Shown: in pieces, positions 15,440-25,441 of the stretch | How positions within the stretch are numbered: position 1 is the first letter of the stretch | Layout: each line of letters begins with the position of its first letter | Source of the DNA: Leclercia adecarboxylata | Lineage (GTDB): Bacteria; Pseudomonadota; Gammaproteobacteria; Enterobacterales; Enterobacteriaceae | Assembly (NCBI RefSeq): GCF_006874705.1 | Contig: NZ_CP035382.1 | Span: 2,232,001 to 2,296,000, forward strand | DNA length: 64,000 nucleotides | Direction: 5' to 3' | Made by a program: the position numbers and the translations under genes | Notes under the pieces: generated by a model | What the model saw: the letters and a program-made list of their open reading frames with translations, nothing else | The model's database searches: none | Told to the model about the DNA's origin: nothing

Positions 15440-15757
15440 ATGTCCTGGATTATTCTTTTTATTGCCGGTTTGCTCGAAGTGGTATGGGCCATTGGTCTGA
15501 AATATACCCACGGCTTTACGCGACTCACGCCCAGCATCATTACCGTTTCCGCCATGATCGTCAGTATCGTGCTGCTCTCCTGGGCTATGCGCTCGCTGCC
15601 CGTGGGAACGGCGTATGCAGTATGGACGGGGATTGGCGCGGTAGGTGCGGCCATTACCGGGATTTTACTGCTGGGTGAGTCAGCGAGCCTGGCGCGTATT
15701 GCCAGCCTCGCATTGATTGTTGCCGGTATTATTGGGCTGAAGCTCAGCACCCACTAA
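15440..15757 (+). CDS. sugE: Guanidinium exporter (SMR family)
   Basis: This 105-residue small multidrug resistance protein (also called gdx) has four membrane helices. The conserved Glu in helix 1 ('[16 protein letters not shown]') and the motif '[14 protein letters not shown]' are both present. The Gdx subgroup exports guanidinium with proton exchange and can carry some quaternary ammonium compounds. The guanidine-II riboswitch directly upstream supports that physiological substrate. AAGGAG eight bases before the ATG fixes the start. It is convergent with blc and their ends overlap by four bases. Confidence 0.95.
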   Translation: MSWIILFIAGLLEVVWAIGLKYTHGFTRLTPSIITVSAMIVSIVLLSWAMRSLPVGTAYAVWTGIGAVGAAITGILLLGESASLARIASLALIVAGIIGLKLSTH

Positions 15758-16284
15758 TGGGGTTGTTCAATCCAGACCAACTGGCTGATATCAAATCCCT
15801 GACGGGTGGCAGAATTCAGTAGCCTCTGTTTCATCTCATCTGAAATCGTCGGTGTGCGGGAGAGGATCCACAGGTAGTCACGATTGGGCCCGCACACCAG
15901 CGCATGCTGGTAATCTTTATCCAGCGCAATCACGTTATAGCCACCATAAAAAGGACCGATGAAAGAGACTTTCAGCGCTGCGGTGTCAGACGCGCCGGTA
16001 AAGTACGCTTTTCCCGTCACTTTTTGCCACATGTCGCGCTCAGGGTTGTAGCCCCGGTTGATAACCTGAATACCGCCATCGCTCATCAGGCTGTAGTGAG
16101 CCGTCACCTTTTGTAGACCACGTTCAAAGCGGTGATCAAAACGGGCAATTTCATACCAGGAGCCCATGAATTGCTGGGCGTTAAAGGGCCGGACGACAGT
16201 CACGCCCCGGGGCGGAGTAGGGGCACTACAGGAAACAACCAGAAATGCAGCGGCAACGGCGGCGATGACGGGCAGGATGCGCAT
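15754..16284 (-). CDS. blc: Outer-membrane lipocalin Blc
   Basis: Blc is a 176-residue bacterial lipocalin anchored as a lipoprotein. The signal peptide [19 protein letters not shown] ends in the lipobox VVSC, and the lipocalin signature is '[19 protein letters not shown]'. It binds fatty acids or lysophospholipids and is linked to envelope stress and stationary phase in E. coli. The ATG at 16284 is used; a frame extending to 16437 runs into frdD and lacks a signal. In E. coli ampC lies between frdD and blc, but here only 86 bases separate the two genes. Confidence 0.95.
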   Translation of the reverse strand: MRILPVIAAVAAAFLVVSCSAPTPPRGVTVVRPFNAQQFMGSWYEIARFDHRFERGLQKVTAHYSLMSDGGIQVINRGYNPERDMWQKVTGKAYFTGASDTAALKVSFIGPFYGGYNVIALDKDYQHALVCGPNRDYLWILSRTPTISDEMKQRLLNSATRQGFDISQLVWIEQPH

Positions 16285-16335
16285 AGGCGTTTCCTTACAG
16301 GATTTTTGATAAGTGTAGAACCTGTCAGGAATTTT

Positions 16336-16361
16336 GCTCTCCCACCGGCTGGCGGGAGAGC
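16336..16361. terminator. Hairpin between frdD and blc
   Basis: GCTCTCCC (16336-16343) pairs with GGGAGAGC (16354-16361). It follows the frdD stop codon by about ten bases on the minus strand and probably marks the end of the frd transcript. It occupies the place where E. coli has the ampC attenuator. No T-run is evident. Confidence 0.5.
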
Positions 16362-16370
16362 GGAGAAGGA

Positions 16371-16730
16371 TTACATAAAGACCACGGCAACCAGCGTGAC
16401 CACGCTCAGGATGGCCGCCAGCCCGTAGAACACCCATTTCCCGTTAGGGACGTGGATCTTCAGGTCGTGCATGGCGTGATGAATACGGTGCAGACCACAC
16501 CACAGCGGCAGAACAATCATCAGGAAGATAAATATCCGACCAATAATACTGTGGGCAAAGGCCAGCACCCGCTCGTAGCTCAGGGCATCCCCGGGATAGA
16601 GCCCCAGCGGCAGCATAATGCCCACCAGCAGAATAATGACCGGCGCGATGATAGCGCACCACATGCCGCCTGCCCCAAAAAGCCCCCAGAAGACGGGCTC
16701 GTCAGAACGTTTTGGAGTTGGATTAATCAC
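16371..16730 (-). CDS. frdD: Fumarate reductase membrane subunit D
   Basis: FrdD is a 119-residue hydrophobic anchor with three membrane helices. With FrdC it binds menaquinol and holds FrdAB at the inner membrane for anaerobic fumarate respiration. The start [21 protein letters not shown] equals the E. coli pattern, and the C-terminal helix ends '[10 protein letters not shown]'. It is the last gene of frdABCD, ten bases after frdC. Confidence 0.97.
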   Translation of the reverse strand: MINPTPKRSDEPVFWGLFGAGGMWCAIIAPVIILLVGIMLPLGLYPGDALSYERVLAFAHSIIGRIFIFLMIVLPLWCGLHRIHHAMHDLKIHVPNGKWVFYGLAAILSVVTLVAVVFM

Positions 16731-16740
16731 AGTGGTCTCC

Positions 16741-17136
16741 TTACCAGAACAGGGCTACGCCAAGAATCACCACGGTCACGACCGCAGTCACCACCCAGAG
16801 TCCTTTAATGATCGGCTCTGGCCCCAGTTTTTCATTTTTGACGATAATATTTGCTGCTTTCGGCGCCAGCTCAAACCAGGTTTTGGTATGCAACAGCGCT
16901 GCCGCCAGCACGATGATATTCAGGATCACCACTATCGGGTTCTGCAGGAACCCGACAAAACCGGCCCAGGTTTCCGGACCATGCTTAAGGGCAAACAGGC
17001 CGTACATCAGTTCGATGCTGAACCACACCGCCGGTACCGCCGTGCCTTCACGCAGCATATAGAAGCGATAAAACGGCAGATTTTTCCACCAGGTGGACGG
17101 CATCGGCCGCACATAGGCTTTGCGTTTAGTCGTCAT
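16741..17136 (-). CDS. frdC: Fumarate reductase membrane subunit C
   Basis: FrdC is the second membrane anchor, 131 residues with three helices; with FrdD it forms the quinol sites. The N-terminus [17 protein letters not shown] matches the family. I prefer the second ATG of an ATG-ATG pair (17136 rather than 17139) for agreement with E. coli. It is in the frd operon, ten bases after frdB. Confidence 0.96.
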   Translation of the reverse strand: MTTKRKAYVRPMPSTWWKNLPFYRFYMLREGTAVPAVWFSIELMYGLFALKHGPETWAGFVGFLQNPIVVILNIIVLAAALLHTKTWFELAPKAANIIVKNEKLGPEPIIKGLWVVTAVVTVVILGVALFW

Positions 17137-17146
17137 CATGCACTCC

Positions 17147-17881
17147 TTAGCGTGGTTTCAGGGTGGCGATAAGAAAGTCTTTCGAGCTTTCTACTTTGCC
17201 CTGTTGGATCGCGGCGGCCGGATCGACATGCTTCGGACAGACTTCCGAGCAGTAGCCGACAAAGGTACAGGTCCAGACGCCGTTCTGGCCGTTCAGCTGC
17301 GCCATACGTTCTTTCTTCCCGTGATCCCGGCTGTCTTCGTTGTAACGATGTGCCAGGGTAATGGCGGCCGGGCCGATAAACTCGGGATTCAGGCCAAACT
17401 GCGGGCAGGCGGCATAGCACAGGCCACAGTTGATGCAGCCGGAGAACTGGTGATACTTGGCCATCTGCGCCGGGGTCTGCTTGTTCGGCCCCTGATCCGG
17501 CGTACGCGGGTTGCCAATGATGTACGGCTTAATGGCTTCCAGGCTTTCGATAAAGTGGGTCATGTCGACCACCAGATCGCGTTCGATTGGGAAATTAGCC
17601 AGGGCTTCGACCTTCATCCCTTTCGGGTATTCACGCAGGAAGGTTTTACAGGCCAGCTTTGGCACTTTGTTGACCATCATCCCGCAGGAGCCGCAAATCG
17701 CCATACGGCAGGACCAGCGGTAGCTCAGGTCCGGCGCCAGATTGTCTTTGATGTAGCCCAGCGCATCCAGCAGGGAGGTCTGCTCATCGTAAGGAACTTC
17801 ATAGAAAGTGCTGTGCGGCGCGCTGTCCACTTCCGGGTTATAGCGCACCACTTCAACTTTCAGAGTTTGCATTTCAGCCAT
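17147..17881 (-). CDS. frdB: Fumarate reductase iron-sulfur subunit
   Basis: FrdB is a 244-residue electron-transfer subunit. The [2Fe-2S] ligands are in '[15 protein letters not shown]' with a later Cys. The [4Fe-4S] motif is [11 protein letters not shown] near residue 149, and the [3Fe-4S] motif is [13 protein letters not shown] near 205. The ATG at 17881 ([15 protein letters not shown]) overlaps the 3' end of frdA by eight bases, indicating coupled translation. A 39-base upstream extension is rejected. The long plus-strand frame across it is a shadow. Confidence 0.97.
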   Translation of the reverse strand: MAEMQTLKVEVVRYNPEVDSAPHSTFYEVPYDEQTSLLDALGYIKDNLAPDLSYRWSCRMAICGSCGMMVNKVPKLACKTFLREYPKGMKVEALANFPIERDLVVDMTHFIESLEAIKPYIIGNPRTPDQGPNKQTPAQMAKYHQFSGCINCGLCYAACPQFGLNPEFIGPAAITLAHRYNEDSRDHGKKERMAQLNGQNGVWTCTFVGYCSEVCPKHVDPAAAIQQGKVESSKDFLIATLKPR

Positions 17882-19664
17882 TCGCCGTCTCCTTTTTCTC
17901 GGCTGCTTCCGCTTCTGCACCGTAAACGCGTTTCGCCGGTGCCAGCGTGGTGATCTTCACGTCGCTATAGTCCAGACGAGTAGAGCCGTCCGCGTCGCGA
18001 TAAGCGAGGGTATGCTTGAGGAAGTTGACGTCGTCACGCTCCGTACAGCCTTCGTCCAGACGCTGGTGGGCGCCGCGCGACTCTTTACGCGCCAGGGCGG
18101 AGTGCGCCATACATTCAGCAACGTTCAGGCCGTGACCCAGCTCAATGGTGTAGAGCAGATCGGTGTTGAAGACGCTGGAGGTATCCGTCACCCGCACGCG
18201 TTTGAAGCGTTCCTGTAGCTCAGCCAGTTTGTCGATGGTTTTCTGCATCAGCTCCGGCGTACGGTAAATACCACAGCCTTCTTCCATGGAAAGTCCCATC
18301 TCATCGCGGATTTTCGCCCAGTTCTCACTCCCTTCCTGATTCACCAGTTTTTTCAGGCGCAGCTCGACATCGGTAGCCTGCGCATCGAGCGCGGCACCGT
18401 TAGCGGCTCCGGCTGTTGCTGCGCGGGCCATGGCCTGCTCACCCGCCAGGCGACCAAATACTACCAGCTCGGCCAGCGAGTTGGAGCCCAGGCGGTTAGC
18501 GCCATGCAGGCCGACGGAGGAGCATTCACCCACCGCGAACAGGCCTTTAATTCGGGTTTCACACTGCTGATCGGTTTCGATACCGCCCATGGTGTAGTGC
18601 GCAGTTGGACGTACCGGGATCGGGTCTTTAACCGGGTCGACGCCGACATAGGCTTTCGACAGTTCACAGATGAACGGCAGACGTTCCAGCAGCTTCTTCT
18701 CGCCCAGGTGGCGCAGGTCGAGATAGACCACATCGCCGCGTGGGGTGGGGATGGTGTTGCCTTTGCGCCACTCATGCCAGAAGGCCTGAGAGACTTTATC
18801 GCGCGGGCCAAGCTCCATATATTTGTTCTTTGGTTCACCCAGCGGCGTTTCCGGGCCCATGCCGTAATCCTGGAGATAGCGATAGCCATCCTTATTGACC
18901 AGAATGCCGCCTTCACCGCGGCAGCCCTCGGTCATCAGGATCCCGGAACCCGGCAGGCCGGTCGGGTGATACTGCACGAACTCCATATCGCGTAGCGGAA
19001 CGCCGTGCTGCAGCGCCATGCCCATCCCGTCGCCGGTCACGATGCCGCCGTTGGTGTTATAACGGTAAACACGTCCGGCACCGCCGGTCGCCATCACCAC
19101 GGCATTGGCGCGGATCTGAACCAGCGTACCTTCCATCATGTTCATCGCCACCAGGCCGCGGGCCTGGCCGTCATCAACCAGAATGTCGAGGACAAAATGT
19201 TCGTCGAAGCGTTGGATCTGGGGGAACTGCAGCGAGGTCTGGAACAGGGTGTGGAGCATATGGAAGCCGGTCTTGTCGGCGGCAAACCAGGTGCGCTCAA
19301 TCTTCATGCCGCCGAAGCGACGCACGTTGACGCTACCGTCATCACGACGGCTCCACGGGCAACCCCACTGCTCCAGTTGGGTCATTTCCGTCGGGCAATG
19401 ATGTACGAAATAATCAACGACATCCTGTTCGCAAAGCCAGTCGCCACCAGCTACGGTGTCGTGAAAGTGATAATCAAAGCTGTCATGATCCTGCGCGACG
19501 GCAGCGGATCCCCCCTCCGCAGCGACCGTATGGCTACGCATCGGGTAGACTTTTGAAATCAGGGCAATTTTAGCGTTTGGGTTAGCCTGGGCAGCTGCAA
19601 TTGCTGCGCGTAATCCCGCTCCGCCAGCGCCAATAATGGCAAGATCGGCTTGAAAGGTATGCAC
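17874..19664 (-). CDS. frdA: Fumarate reductase flavoprotein subunit
   Basis: FrdA is the catalytic subunit that reduces fumarate to succinate with covalently bound FAD. The 596-residue protein has the dinucleotide fold [10 protein letters not shown] near the N-terminus, the FAD-linked His in '[11 protein letters not shown]', and the active-site region '[20 protein letters not shown]'. The start is a GTG at 19664 ([12 protein letters not shown]) with GGAGG six bases upstream; the ATG at 19700 lacks support. The C-terminal tail is slightly shorter than in E. coli. It is the first gene of the operon and is divergent from epmA. Confidence 0.97.
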   Translation of the reverse strand: MHTFQADLAIIGAGGAGLRAAIAAAQANPNAKIALISKVYPMRSHTVAAEGGSAAVAQDHDSFDYHFHDTVAGGDWLCEQDVVDYFVHHCPTEMTQLEQWGCPWSRRDDGSVNVRRFGGMKIERTWFAADKTGFHMLHTLFQTSLQFPQIQRFDEHFVLDILVDDGQARGLVAMNMMEGTLVQIRANAVVMATGGAGRVYRYNTNGGIVTGDGMGMALQHGVPLRDMEFVQYHPTGLPGSGILMTEGCRGEGGILVNKDGYRYLQDYGMGPETPLGEPKNKYMELGPRDKVSQAFWHEWRKGNTIPTPRGDVVYLDLRHLGEKKLLERLPFICELSKAYVGVDPVKDPIPVRPTAHYTMGGIETDQQCETRIKGLFAVGECSSVGLHGANRLGSNSLAELVVFGRLAGEQAMARAATAGAANGAALDAQATDVELRLKKLVNQEGSENWAKIRDEMGLSMEEGCGIYRTPELMQKTIDKLAELQERFKRVRVTDTSSVFNTDLLYTIELGHGLNVAECMAHSALARKESRGAHQRLDEGCTERDDVNFLKHTLAYRDADGSTRLDYSDVKITTLAPAKRVYGAEAEAAEKKETANG

Positions 19665-19974
19665 GACATTCCTCCAGATTTTTGATATTTCGCATCTCAC
19701 CTACCCTAAGGTAGTGCACGGCCCGGGAGGGCAAATGCGAAAGCGATTCCACTGCTCCTTTATGGGTAACGCAGTATAGCCGTAGGAAAGAGAGGGAAAT
19801 TTGACGTGTTCGATTTTTTTGCGGTTCTTTCCCTCGATTTATCATTGCAATTGATGAATCACGTCACGAAATTATTGGTAGTTATAAAAACCCCAAAATT
19901 GACTGTGCAAAATTTGTCTCCGCCATGGGTTACGAGTAGACTTCGTCCCCTTGTCTGAAATCGGAGAAATTCTC
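19665..19974. promoter_or_regulatory. Divergent promoter region frdA / epmA
   Basis: These 310 bases hold no gene. By position they carry the anaerobically regulated frd promoter and the epmA promoter. A TTGACT at 19899 is a possible -35 for epmA. I did not find a convincing FNR box by eye. Confidence 0.5.
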
Positions 19975-20952
19975 ATGAGCGAAACGGCCACCTGGCAGCC
20001 GAGCGCATCCATCCCCAATCTGTTAAAACGCGCAGCAATTATGGCGGAGATTCGTCGCTTCTTTGCGGACCGCGGTGTGCTGGAGGTGGAAACGCCCTGC
20101 ATGAGTCAGGCGACGGTAACGGATATTCATCTGGTGCCGTTTGAAACCCGTTTTGTTGGCCCTGGTCACTCCCAGGGGATGAATCTCTACCTGATGACCA
20201 GCCCGGAATACCACATGAAGCGCCTGCTGGCAGCGGGATGTGGGCCGGTATATCAGCTGTGTCGCAGTTTCCGCAATGAAGAGATGGGGCGTCACCACAA
20301 CCCGGAATTCACCATGCTGGAGTGGTACCGCCCGCATTACGATATGTATCGCCTGATGAATGAAGTGGACGATCTGCTGCAGCAGGTACTGGAGTGCCCG
20401 GAAGCCGAAACCCTCTCTTATCAGCAGGCTTTCCAGCGCCATCTGGAGATCGATCCGCTCTCTGCGGACAAAACCCAGCTGCGTGAAGTGGCGGCAAAAC
20501 TGGATCTTAGCAATGTTGCGGATACTGAAGAGGATCGCGACACGCTGCTACAGCTGCTCTTTACCTTTGGCGTTGAACCGCAGATTGGTAAAGATCGCCC
20601 GACCTTTGTCTATCACTTCCCGGCAAGCCAGGCGTCGCTGGCCCAGATCAGCACTGAAGATCACCGCGTGGCGGAGCGTTTTGAGGTGTACTTTAAAGGT
20701 ATTGAGCTGGCGAATGGTTTCCATGAACTGACCGACGCCCGTGAACAGCAGCAGCGTTTTGCTCAGGATAACCGCAAGCGCGCCGCGCGTGGCCTGCCGC
20801 AGCAACCTATCGACCAAAATTTGCTAGAGGCGTTAAAAGCCGGTTTGCCGGACTGCTCCGGCGTGGCGCTGGGTGTTGATCGTCTGGTGATGCTGGCGCT
20901 GGGCGCTGAGCAGCTGGGTGATGTGATTGCGTTCACCGTAGACCGCGCCTGA
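19975..20952 (+). CDS. epmA: EF-P--(R)-beta-lysine ligase
   Basis: EpmA (also poxA/genX/yjeA) is a paralogue of the lysyl-tRNA synthetase catalytic core. It attaches (R)-beta-lysine to Lys34 of EF-P. The 325-residue protein shows class II motifs: '[17 protein letters not shown]' (motif 1), '[19 protein letters not shown]' (motif 2) and '[15 protein letters not shown]' (motif 3). It lacks the anticodon-binding domain. The ATG at 19975 with GGAGAAAT upstream matches E. coli MSET; eight extra in-frame residues upstream are not expected. efp and epmB lie about 6 kb to the left. Confidence 0.97.
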   Translation: MSETATWQPSASIPNLLKRAAIMAEIRRFFADRGVLEVETPCMSQATVTDIHLVPFETRFVGPGHSQGMNLYLMTSPEYHMKRLLAAGCGPVYQLCRSFRNEEMGRHHNPEFTMLEWYRPHYDMYRLMNEVDDLLQQVLECPEAETLSYQQAFQRHLEIDPLSADKTQLREVAAKLDLSNVADTEEDRDTLLQLLFTFGVEPQIGKDRPTFVYHFPASQASLAQISTEDHRVAERFEVYFKGIELANGFHELTDAREQQQRFAQDNRKRAARGLPQQPIDQNLLEALKAGLPDCSGVALGVDRLVMLALGAEQLGDVIAFTVDRA

Positions 20953-20958
20953 CTGCGC

Positions 20959-21026
20959 GCCGGGTGGCGCTGCGCTAACCCGGCCTACGAAACATGTAGG
21001 CCCGTGCAAGCGCAGCGCCGCCGGGC
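20959..21026. repeat. REP/BIME pair between epmA and mscM
   Basis: Two inverted REP-type units (GCCGGGTGGCGCTGCGCTAA and its near complement ending GCGCAGCGCCGCCGGGC) flank GGCCTAC...GTAGG. It lies between convergent genes, as is usual for REP elements. E. coli has yjeM, yjeN and yjeO at this place. Confidence 0.85.
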
Positions 21027-21033
21027 ATTTGCA

Positions 21034-24000
21034 TTACAAACTCCCCGCTGGTCGCGTCTTCGCCGCCGACGTCAAGGTTCTTCCCGTCTTACGCCCGTCC
21101 AGACTTTCCAGACGCATCTGGAACGGTGGGAACGGCAAATCAATACCGTGTTCACGGAAGCCCGCCAGAATCAGCTGGTGGATCTCATGGCGCAGCGGCA
21201 TGCGATGACCCATCTCGGCCGCGTAAATACGCAGTTCGAAAATCTGGATCCCCTGCTGTAAATCCACCAGGAACACTTCCGGCTCTGGCGTGCTGATCAC
21301 CAGCGAGCAGCGCTCGGCCGCCGTATAGAGAATTTGCGTGACCTCTTCGCTGTTAGCATCCGACGGGGCCGGCACGGTCAGCACCACACGCGTCACGGAG
21401 TCCGACAGCGACCAGTTAATAAACTGCTCGGTGATAAACGCCTTGTTGGGAACAATGATCTCTTTACGGTCCCAGTCGCTGATAGTGGTGGCGCGGGTGT
21501 TGATCTTTGTAATACTGCCGGTCAGATCGCGGATCGTCACGGTATCGCCAATACGGATTGGTTTTTCGAACAGAATAATCAGGCCAGAGATAAAGTTGGC
21601 GAAGATCTCCTGCAAACCAAACCCGAGCCCGACGCCGAGTGCCGCCACCAGCCACTGCAATTTAGACCACTCAATACCGATCATCGAGAAGCCCACCAGC
21701 CCGCCAAACAGCATCAGCAGGTATTTGGTGATGGTGGTGATGGCGTATCCGGTACCCGGCGTTAAATCCAGATGCTGCAACAGGGCCAGCTCCAGCAGCG
21801 CCGGGAAGTTACGGATCAGCTGAGTGGTGATGATAAATACCAGAATGGCAATCAGCACCGCCCCGAGGGTAATCGGCTCCAGGCTCTCCACCCCTTGTAC
21901 CGTCGAGGTCACATCCCAGAGGGTAATATTTTCCAGGAAGCCAAACGCCGAATGAATTTCCGACCACAGCACAATGACGGACAGTAGCGCGACCAGCATC
22001 AGAATAGATCGTACCAGGCGCAGGGACTGGGTACTGATGGCATCCAGATCCAGCTCAGTTTCATCGACCTCCACGGTTCCTTCCGTGCTGAGCATATGGG
22101 CCGGTTCCTCTTCGCCGCGCGCTCGCTGGGCGAGGATCTCGGCCCGGCGGTTTTTCGCCCGGTCAAACGCCAGACGACGGCGCTGAATCAGCATCCAGCG
22201 GCGAATGACGTGATAGACCACCAGCAACAGGAACCAGATCGCTACCGAGGTTTCAAGACGCGCCAGCAGTGCCTGGGCAGTAGCCAGATAGCCGACGGCT
22301 GCTGCCAGAATCGCCGCCAGCGGCGCGCTAAGCAGCAGATTCCACAGCATATGGTTGACCATGTTATCGCCGCTGCCCTCTTTATCGAGATAGAGCGGGA
22401 TGCCGGCTTTCTTCAGGCTCAGCGTCACCACGGCCAGCGCACCGCAAATCAGGATAAAGCACAGACGGCCGAGCGAGCCGGAAAACTCCCGGTCGTTCAG
22501 GTTATCAAACATGATCAGCGCCATGATCAGCGGGACAATAAGCCCGATGCTCATCAGGTAGTAGCGCATCGCCCGCGCCACGCGGCTACGCGGCCAGCCG
22601 AAGTGCGCGACAAACAGCCCATTCGGGCGGGCGAAGGTGGCGCAGATCATCACCACCCACAGCAACGGCACGGTGGCGGTTACGCCGGCACCGATAGCCA
22701 CCGCCAGCGGATAAGGCCAGGCTTCGCGCAGGCCATAGCCCAGGGTCATCCACAGGACCGGCAGCGGCGAGGCGACCAGGATTGACCAGAAGACCGTGCG
22801 CAGCGTGAGCCAGAAATGGTCCTGGGTTACTTTGCCGACGCGGGCGCTGGAGCGGTCGAGGAAGCGGGTGAAGTGCCGGCGCGAGTAAATGCTGAACCCG
22901 ACCAGAATCAGCGCTCCCAGCAGCGGGAAAATCGTCTCCTTGTTGGTGAGCATCATGATGCTGGCTTTGCCGAGCTGGCTGACAGTATCCAGCGAAATTA
23001 ACCGCCGCAGATCCTGAACAATATCAATCGGCCAGGAGAAGGAGATCGGCCGTACGTCCGAGGTCCAGAACAGGTAGCGGTGAGTCGCCTCGTTGACCTC
23101 TTTTAACGCATCTTCCAGCTGGCTGTTTGAAACCTTCAGTTTGGTCAGCTCGAGCAGCAGCGTATCGCCGCCCTGCAACAGTGAATTCAGTAATTCCCGT
23201 TGCGTACGGAGCTGCGCTTCCAGAATGCGGTTCTGCTCGGCGGTGAGCGGCTTGCCATCCGGCTGGTGGATCTGACGCAGCTGTGGCTGCTTATTCAGCA
23301 GATCTTCAAAGCGCAGACGCTGCACACGCAGCTGCGCCATTTCGGTATCGAGCTGCTGGGGTTTTGGCATCTCGGGCAGGCGGGCGACCTGGGCACGCAG
23401 CGCTTCACCGAGCAGGTTCGAGGAGCCCAGCCACTGTGACTGCTCGCGCAGCGTATTCAGCGCCTGACGCACCTGTAGGGTTTGATTAGTGGCCTGGCGT
23501 TGCTGGGAGGCCACCAGATCCATACGCTGCGCCTGCTGGTTGAGCGCGGCCGAAAGCTCACGATTGACCTTGAATTGCTCAACAATGCCGGAGGGCAGGT
23601 TTTCGCTGTTTTCAGCCAGTAATTCGGTGCTCTCCAGCGCCCGCTCTGCTTCACGCTGACGCTGGCTGTTGAGCTGATTGCGCAGCGCCTGAAGATAAGC
23701 ATCCAGCTGCTCGCCCTGTTTTTTCGCCAGCTCAGAGCGCATTCGCGCCAGCTCCTGGCGATTGTTGGCCGAAAGCTGCGCCAGCTCGAGCTCATCTACC
23801 AGCGCTTTTAATCTGGCAGATTCCGCCTGTATGCCCAGATTTTGAGCCTGGCTAAGGGCGTTATTGCCGGTTTGCGCCCCGGCCCGGCGTTCAACCTCAT
23901 TGAGCTGACGGCGGGCATCGGTTTGCTGCTGCGGCAGCTGGTTCAGGGAGTCTGCAATATCACGGGCGCGCTCCTGCTCCTGCTGCGCCTGGCGGGTTTT

Positions 24001-24357
24001 TTCCAGTAACTGACTGCTGACCTGTAGGATCTCCTGATTCAGGGTGTCAGAAGTCATGCCCGCAGGCACCTGGCGCGGCTCTTCACGCAGATCGCTCAGC
24101 TGCGCGCGCAGGGTTTGGGAAAGTTTGGGGAAGTTATCAATGACCTGTTGATACTGCGTGGCACGCTCGAGAGAGCCTTTACGCTCCTCAAGCGCGTTCA
24201 GCGCAGCCTCGAGCGCCTCAACGGTTTCCGGCTGGGCGGGCTTCGCCGCCTTCGCCTGCTCCAGTTCCTGTGAGATTTGTTTGCTGTCGGGGGCCGTAGC
24301 GGCGTACGCCCCCGTACTGAGGCACCAGGCCATCAGCAAAGTGATAATCAGGCGCAC
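21034..24357 (-). CDS. mscM: Miniconductance mechanosensitive channel MscM
   Basis: This 1107-residue inner-membrane channel of the MscS superfamily (E. coli YjeP) opens under osmotic downshock. A signal peptide (about 1-20) precedes a long periplasmic coiled-coil domain rich in Gln, Glu and Ala (to about 470). About ten membrane helices follow. The MscS core with the pore helix and cytoplasmic beta domain ('GDTVTIRDLTGSITKINTRA', about 910-935) runs to the tail. psd lies 17 bases upstream on the same strand, so the pair forms the psd-mscM operon known from E. coli. Confidence 0.96.
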   Translation of the reverse strand: MRLIITLLMAWCLSTGAYAATAPDSKQISQELEQAKAAKPAQPETVEALEAALNALEERKGSLERATQYQQVIDNFPKLSQTLRAQLSDLREEPRQVPAGMTSDTLNQEILQVSSQLLEKTRQAQQEQERARDIADSLNQLPQQQTDARRQLNEVERRAGAQTGNNALSQAQNLGIQAESARLKALVDELELAQLSANNRQELARMRSELAKKQGEQLDAYLQALRNQLNSQRQREAERALESTELLAENSENLPSGIVEQFKVNRELSAALNQQAQRMDLVASQQRQATNQTLQVRQALNTLREQSQWLGSSNLLGEALRAQVARLPEMPKPQQLDTEMAQLRVQRLRFEDLLNKQPQLRQIHQPDGKPLTAEQNRILEAQLRTQRELLNSLLQGGDTLLLELTKLKVSNSQLEDALKEVNEATHRYLFWTSDVRPISFSWPIDIVQDLRRLISLDTVSQLGKASIMMLTNKETIFPLLGALILVGFSIYSRRHFTRFLDRSSARVGKVTQDHFWLTLRTVFWSILVASPLPVLWMTLGYGLREAWPYPLAVAIGAGVTATVPLLWVVMICATFARPNGLFVAHFGWPRSRVARAMRYYLMSIGLIVPLIMALIMFDNLNDREFSGSLGRLCFILICGALAVVTLSLKKAGIPLYLDKEGSGDNMVNHMLWNLLLSAPLAAILAAAVGYLATAQALLARLETSVAIWFLLLVVYHVIRRWMLIQRRRLAFDRAKNRRAEILAQRARGEEEPAHMLSTEGTVEVDETELDLDAISTQSLRLVRSILMLVALLSVIVLWSEIHSAFGFLENITLWDVTSTVQGVESLEPITLGAVLIAILVFIITTQLIRNFPALLELALLQHLDLTPGTGYAITTITKYLLMLFGGLVGFSMIGIEWSKLQWLVAALGVGLGFGLQEIFANFISGLIILFEKPIRIGDTVTIRDLTGSITKINTRATTISDWDRKEIIVPNKAFITEQFINWSLSDSVTRVVLTVPAPSDANSEEVTQILYTAAERCSLVISTPEPEVFLVDLQQGIQIFELRIYAAEMGHRMPLRHEIHQLILAGFREHGIDLPFPPFQMRLESLDGRKTGRTLTSAAKTRPAGSL

Positions 24358-24374
24358 GTCAGTCTACCTTTTGC

Positions 24375-25343
24375 TTAGCTTTCGTCTTTTTTGTCATCAA
24401 CCAGCGGGCTGGCTTCGAGTTCGGCAGCGATCTCTTCGTCTGACAGCGGCGCAGGCTCTGCATCCGTTGTCACGAAGGTTTCTGTCGAAACCGCCAGCGG
24501 CTGGCCGAGTTTGGTTACCGACAGGCTTTCGAGCTGCTCAACCAGCTTCACTTTACCCGGAGCAAACAGGTTGATCACGGTAGAGCCGAGCTTGAAGCGG
24601 CCCATCTCCTGGCCCTTAAGCAGCGCCACGGAGCCTTCGTTTTCACCTTCAGGCCAGGTCCAGCGTTTGATCACGCCTTCACGCGGTGGCGTAATGGTGC
24701 CTGCCCAGACGGTCTCAATGCTGCCAACGATTGTCGCGCCCACCAGAATCTGCGCCATCGGACCAAACTCGGTGTCAAACAGGCAGATCACGCGCTCGTT
24801 ACGGGCAAAAAGGTTAGGGACGTTTTGCGCGGTCAGATGGTTTACCGAGAACAGGTCACCCGGAACGTAGATCATCTCCCGCAGAATGCCGTTGCACGGC
24901 ATATGCACGCGGTGATAGTCGCGCGGCGACAGGTAGGTGGTGGCAAAGGAGCCATTGCGGAACAGATCCGCCATCAGATAGTTGCCTGCCAGCAGGGCTT
25001 CCAGGCTGTAGTTGTGGCCCTTGGCCTGCAGGATCTTGTCGTTTTCAATCGCGCCCAGCTGGCTGATCACGCCGTCAGCAGGCATCACCAGCACGTTCGG
25101 ATCGGTATTCAGGGGGCGCACTTCATCGCGCAGTGAACGCACAAAGAAATCGTTGAAGGTGCGGTAGCTGGCGGTATCCGGCTTCTGCGCTTCCTTCATA
25201 TCGACCTTGTAGTATTTCACGAACAGATCGATCACCAGCTTCGTCAGCCAGCCCGCTCGTTTGCTCGCGCCCCAGCCCGCCAGGCGAGTGAGCCACAGTT
25301 TTGGCAGAATGTATTGAAGCGAAAGTTTAAATGAGTTTAACAA
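24375..25343 (-). CDS. psd: Phosphatidylserine decarboxylase proenzyme
   Basis: Psd makes phosphatidylethanolamine from phosphatidylserine at the inner membrane. The 322-residue proenzyme contains the self-cleavage motif LGST ('[14 protein letters not shown]', near residue 252), where the serine becomes the pyruvoyl group of the alpha chain. Conserved Asp and His residues lie in '[11 protein letters not shown]' and '[14 protein letters not shown]'. The acidic C-terminal tail is variable. It is the first gene of psd-mscM. A stem-loop (25379-25397) and about 100 bases separate it from rsgA. Confidence 0.97.
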   Translation of the reverse strand: MLNSFKLSLQYILPKLWLTRLAGWGASKRAGWLTKLVIDLFVKYYKVDMKEAQKPDTASYRTFNDFFVRSLRDEVRPLNTDPNVLVMPADGVISQLGAIENDKILQAKGHNYSLEALLAGNYLMADLFRNGSFATTYLSPRDYHRVHMPCNGILREMIYVPGDLFSVNHLTAQNVPNLFARNERVICLFDTEFGPMAQILVGATIVGSIETVWAGTITPPREGVIKRWTWPEGENEGSVALLKGQEMGRFKLGSTVINLFAPGKVKLVEQLESLSVTKLGQPLAVSTETFVTTDAEPAPLSDEEIAAELEASPLVDDKKDES

Positions 25344-25378
25344 GGTAGCCTCCAGGCCATTGTTTTGTCGTTCCTGAT

Positions 25379-25397
25379 CCGGCTGTCAGACAGCCGG
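25379..25397. terminator. Hairpin between rsgA and psd
   Basis: CCGGCTGT and ACAGCCGG form a perfect eight-base stem with a three-base loop between two leftward genes. It may end the rsgA transcript or sit in the psd leader; there is no long T-run. Confidence 0.45.
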
Positions 25398-25441
25398 AAC
25401 CTGAAAAAAGGGGACGATTTTAGCGACGCTTAGCTTAGTTG

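Noticed and set aside
17120..17953. 277-codon plus-strand frame across frdB
   Set aside because: Shadow of frdB; no recognisable motif and the sense gene is complete.
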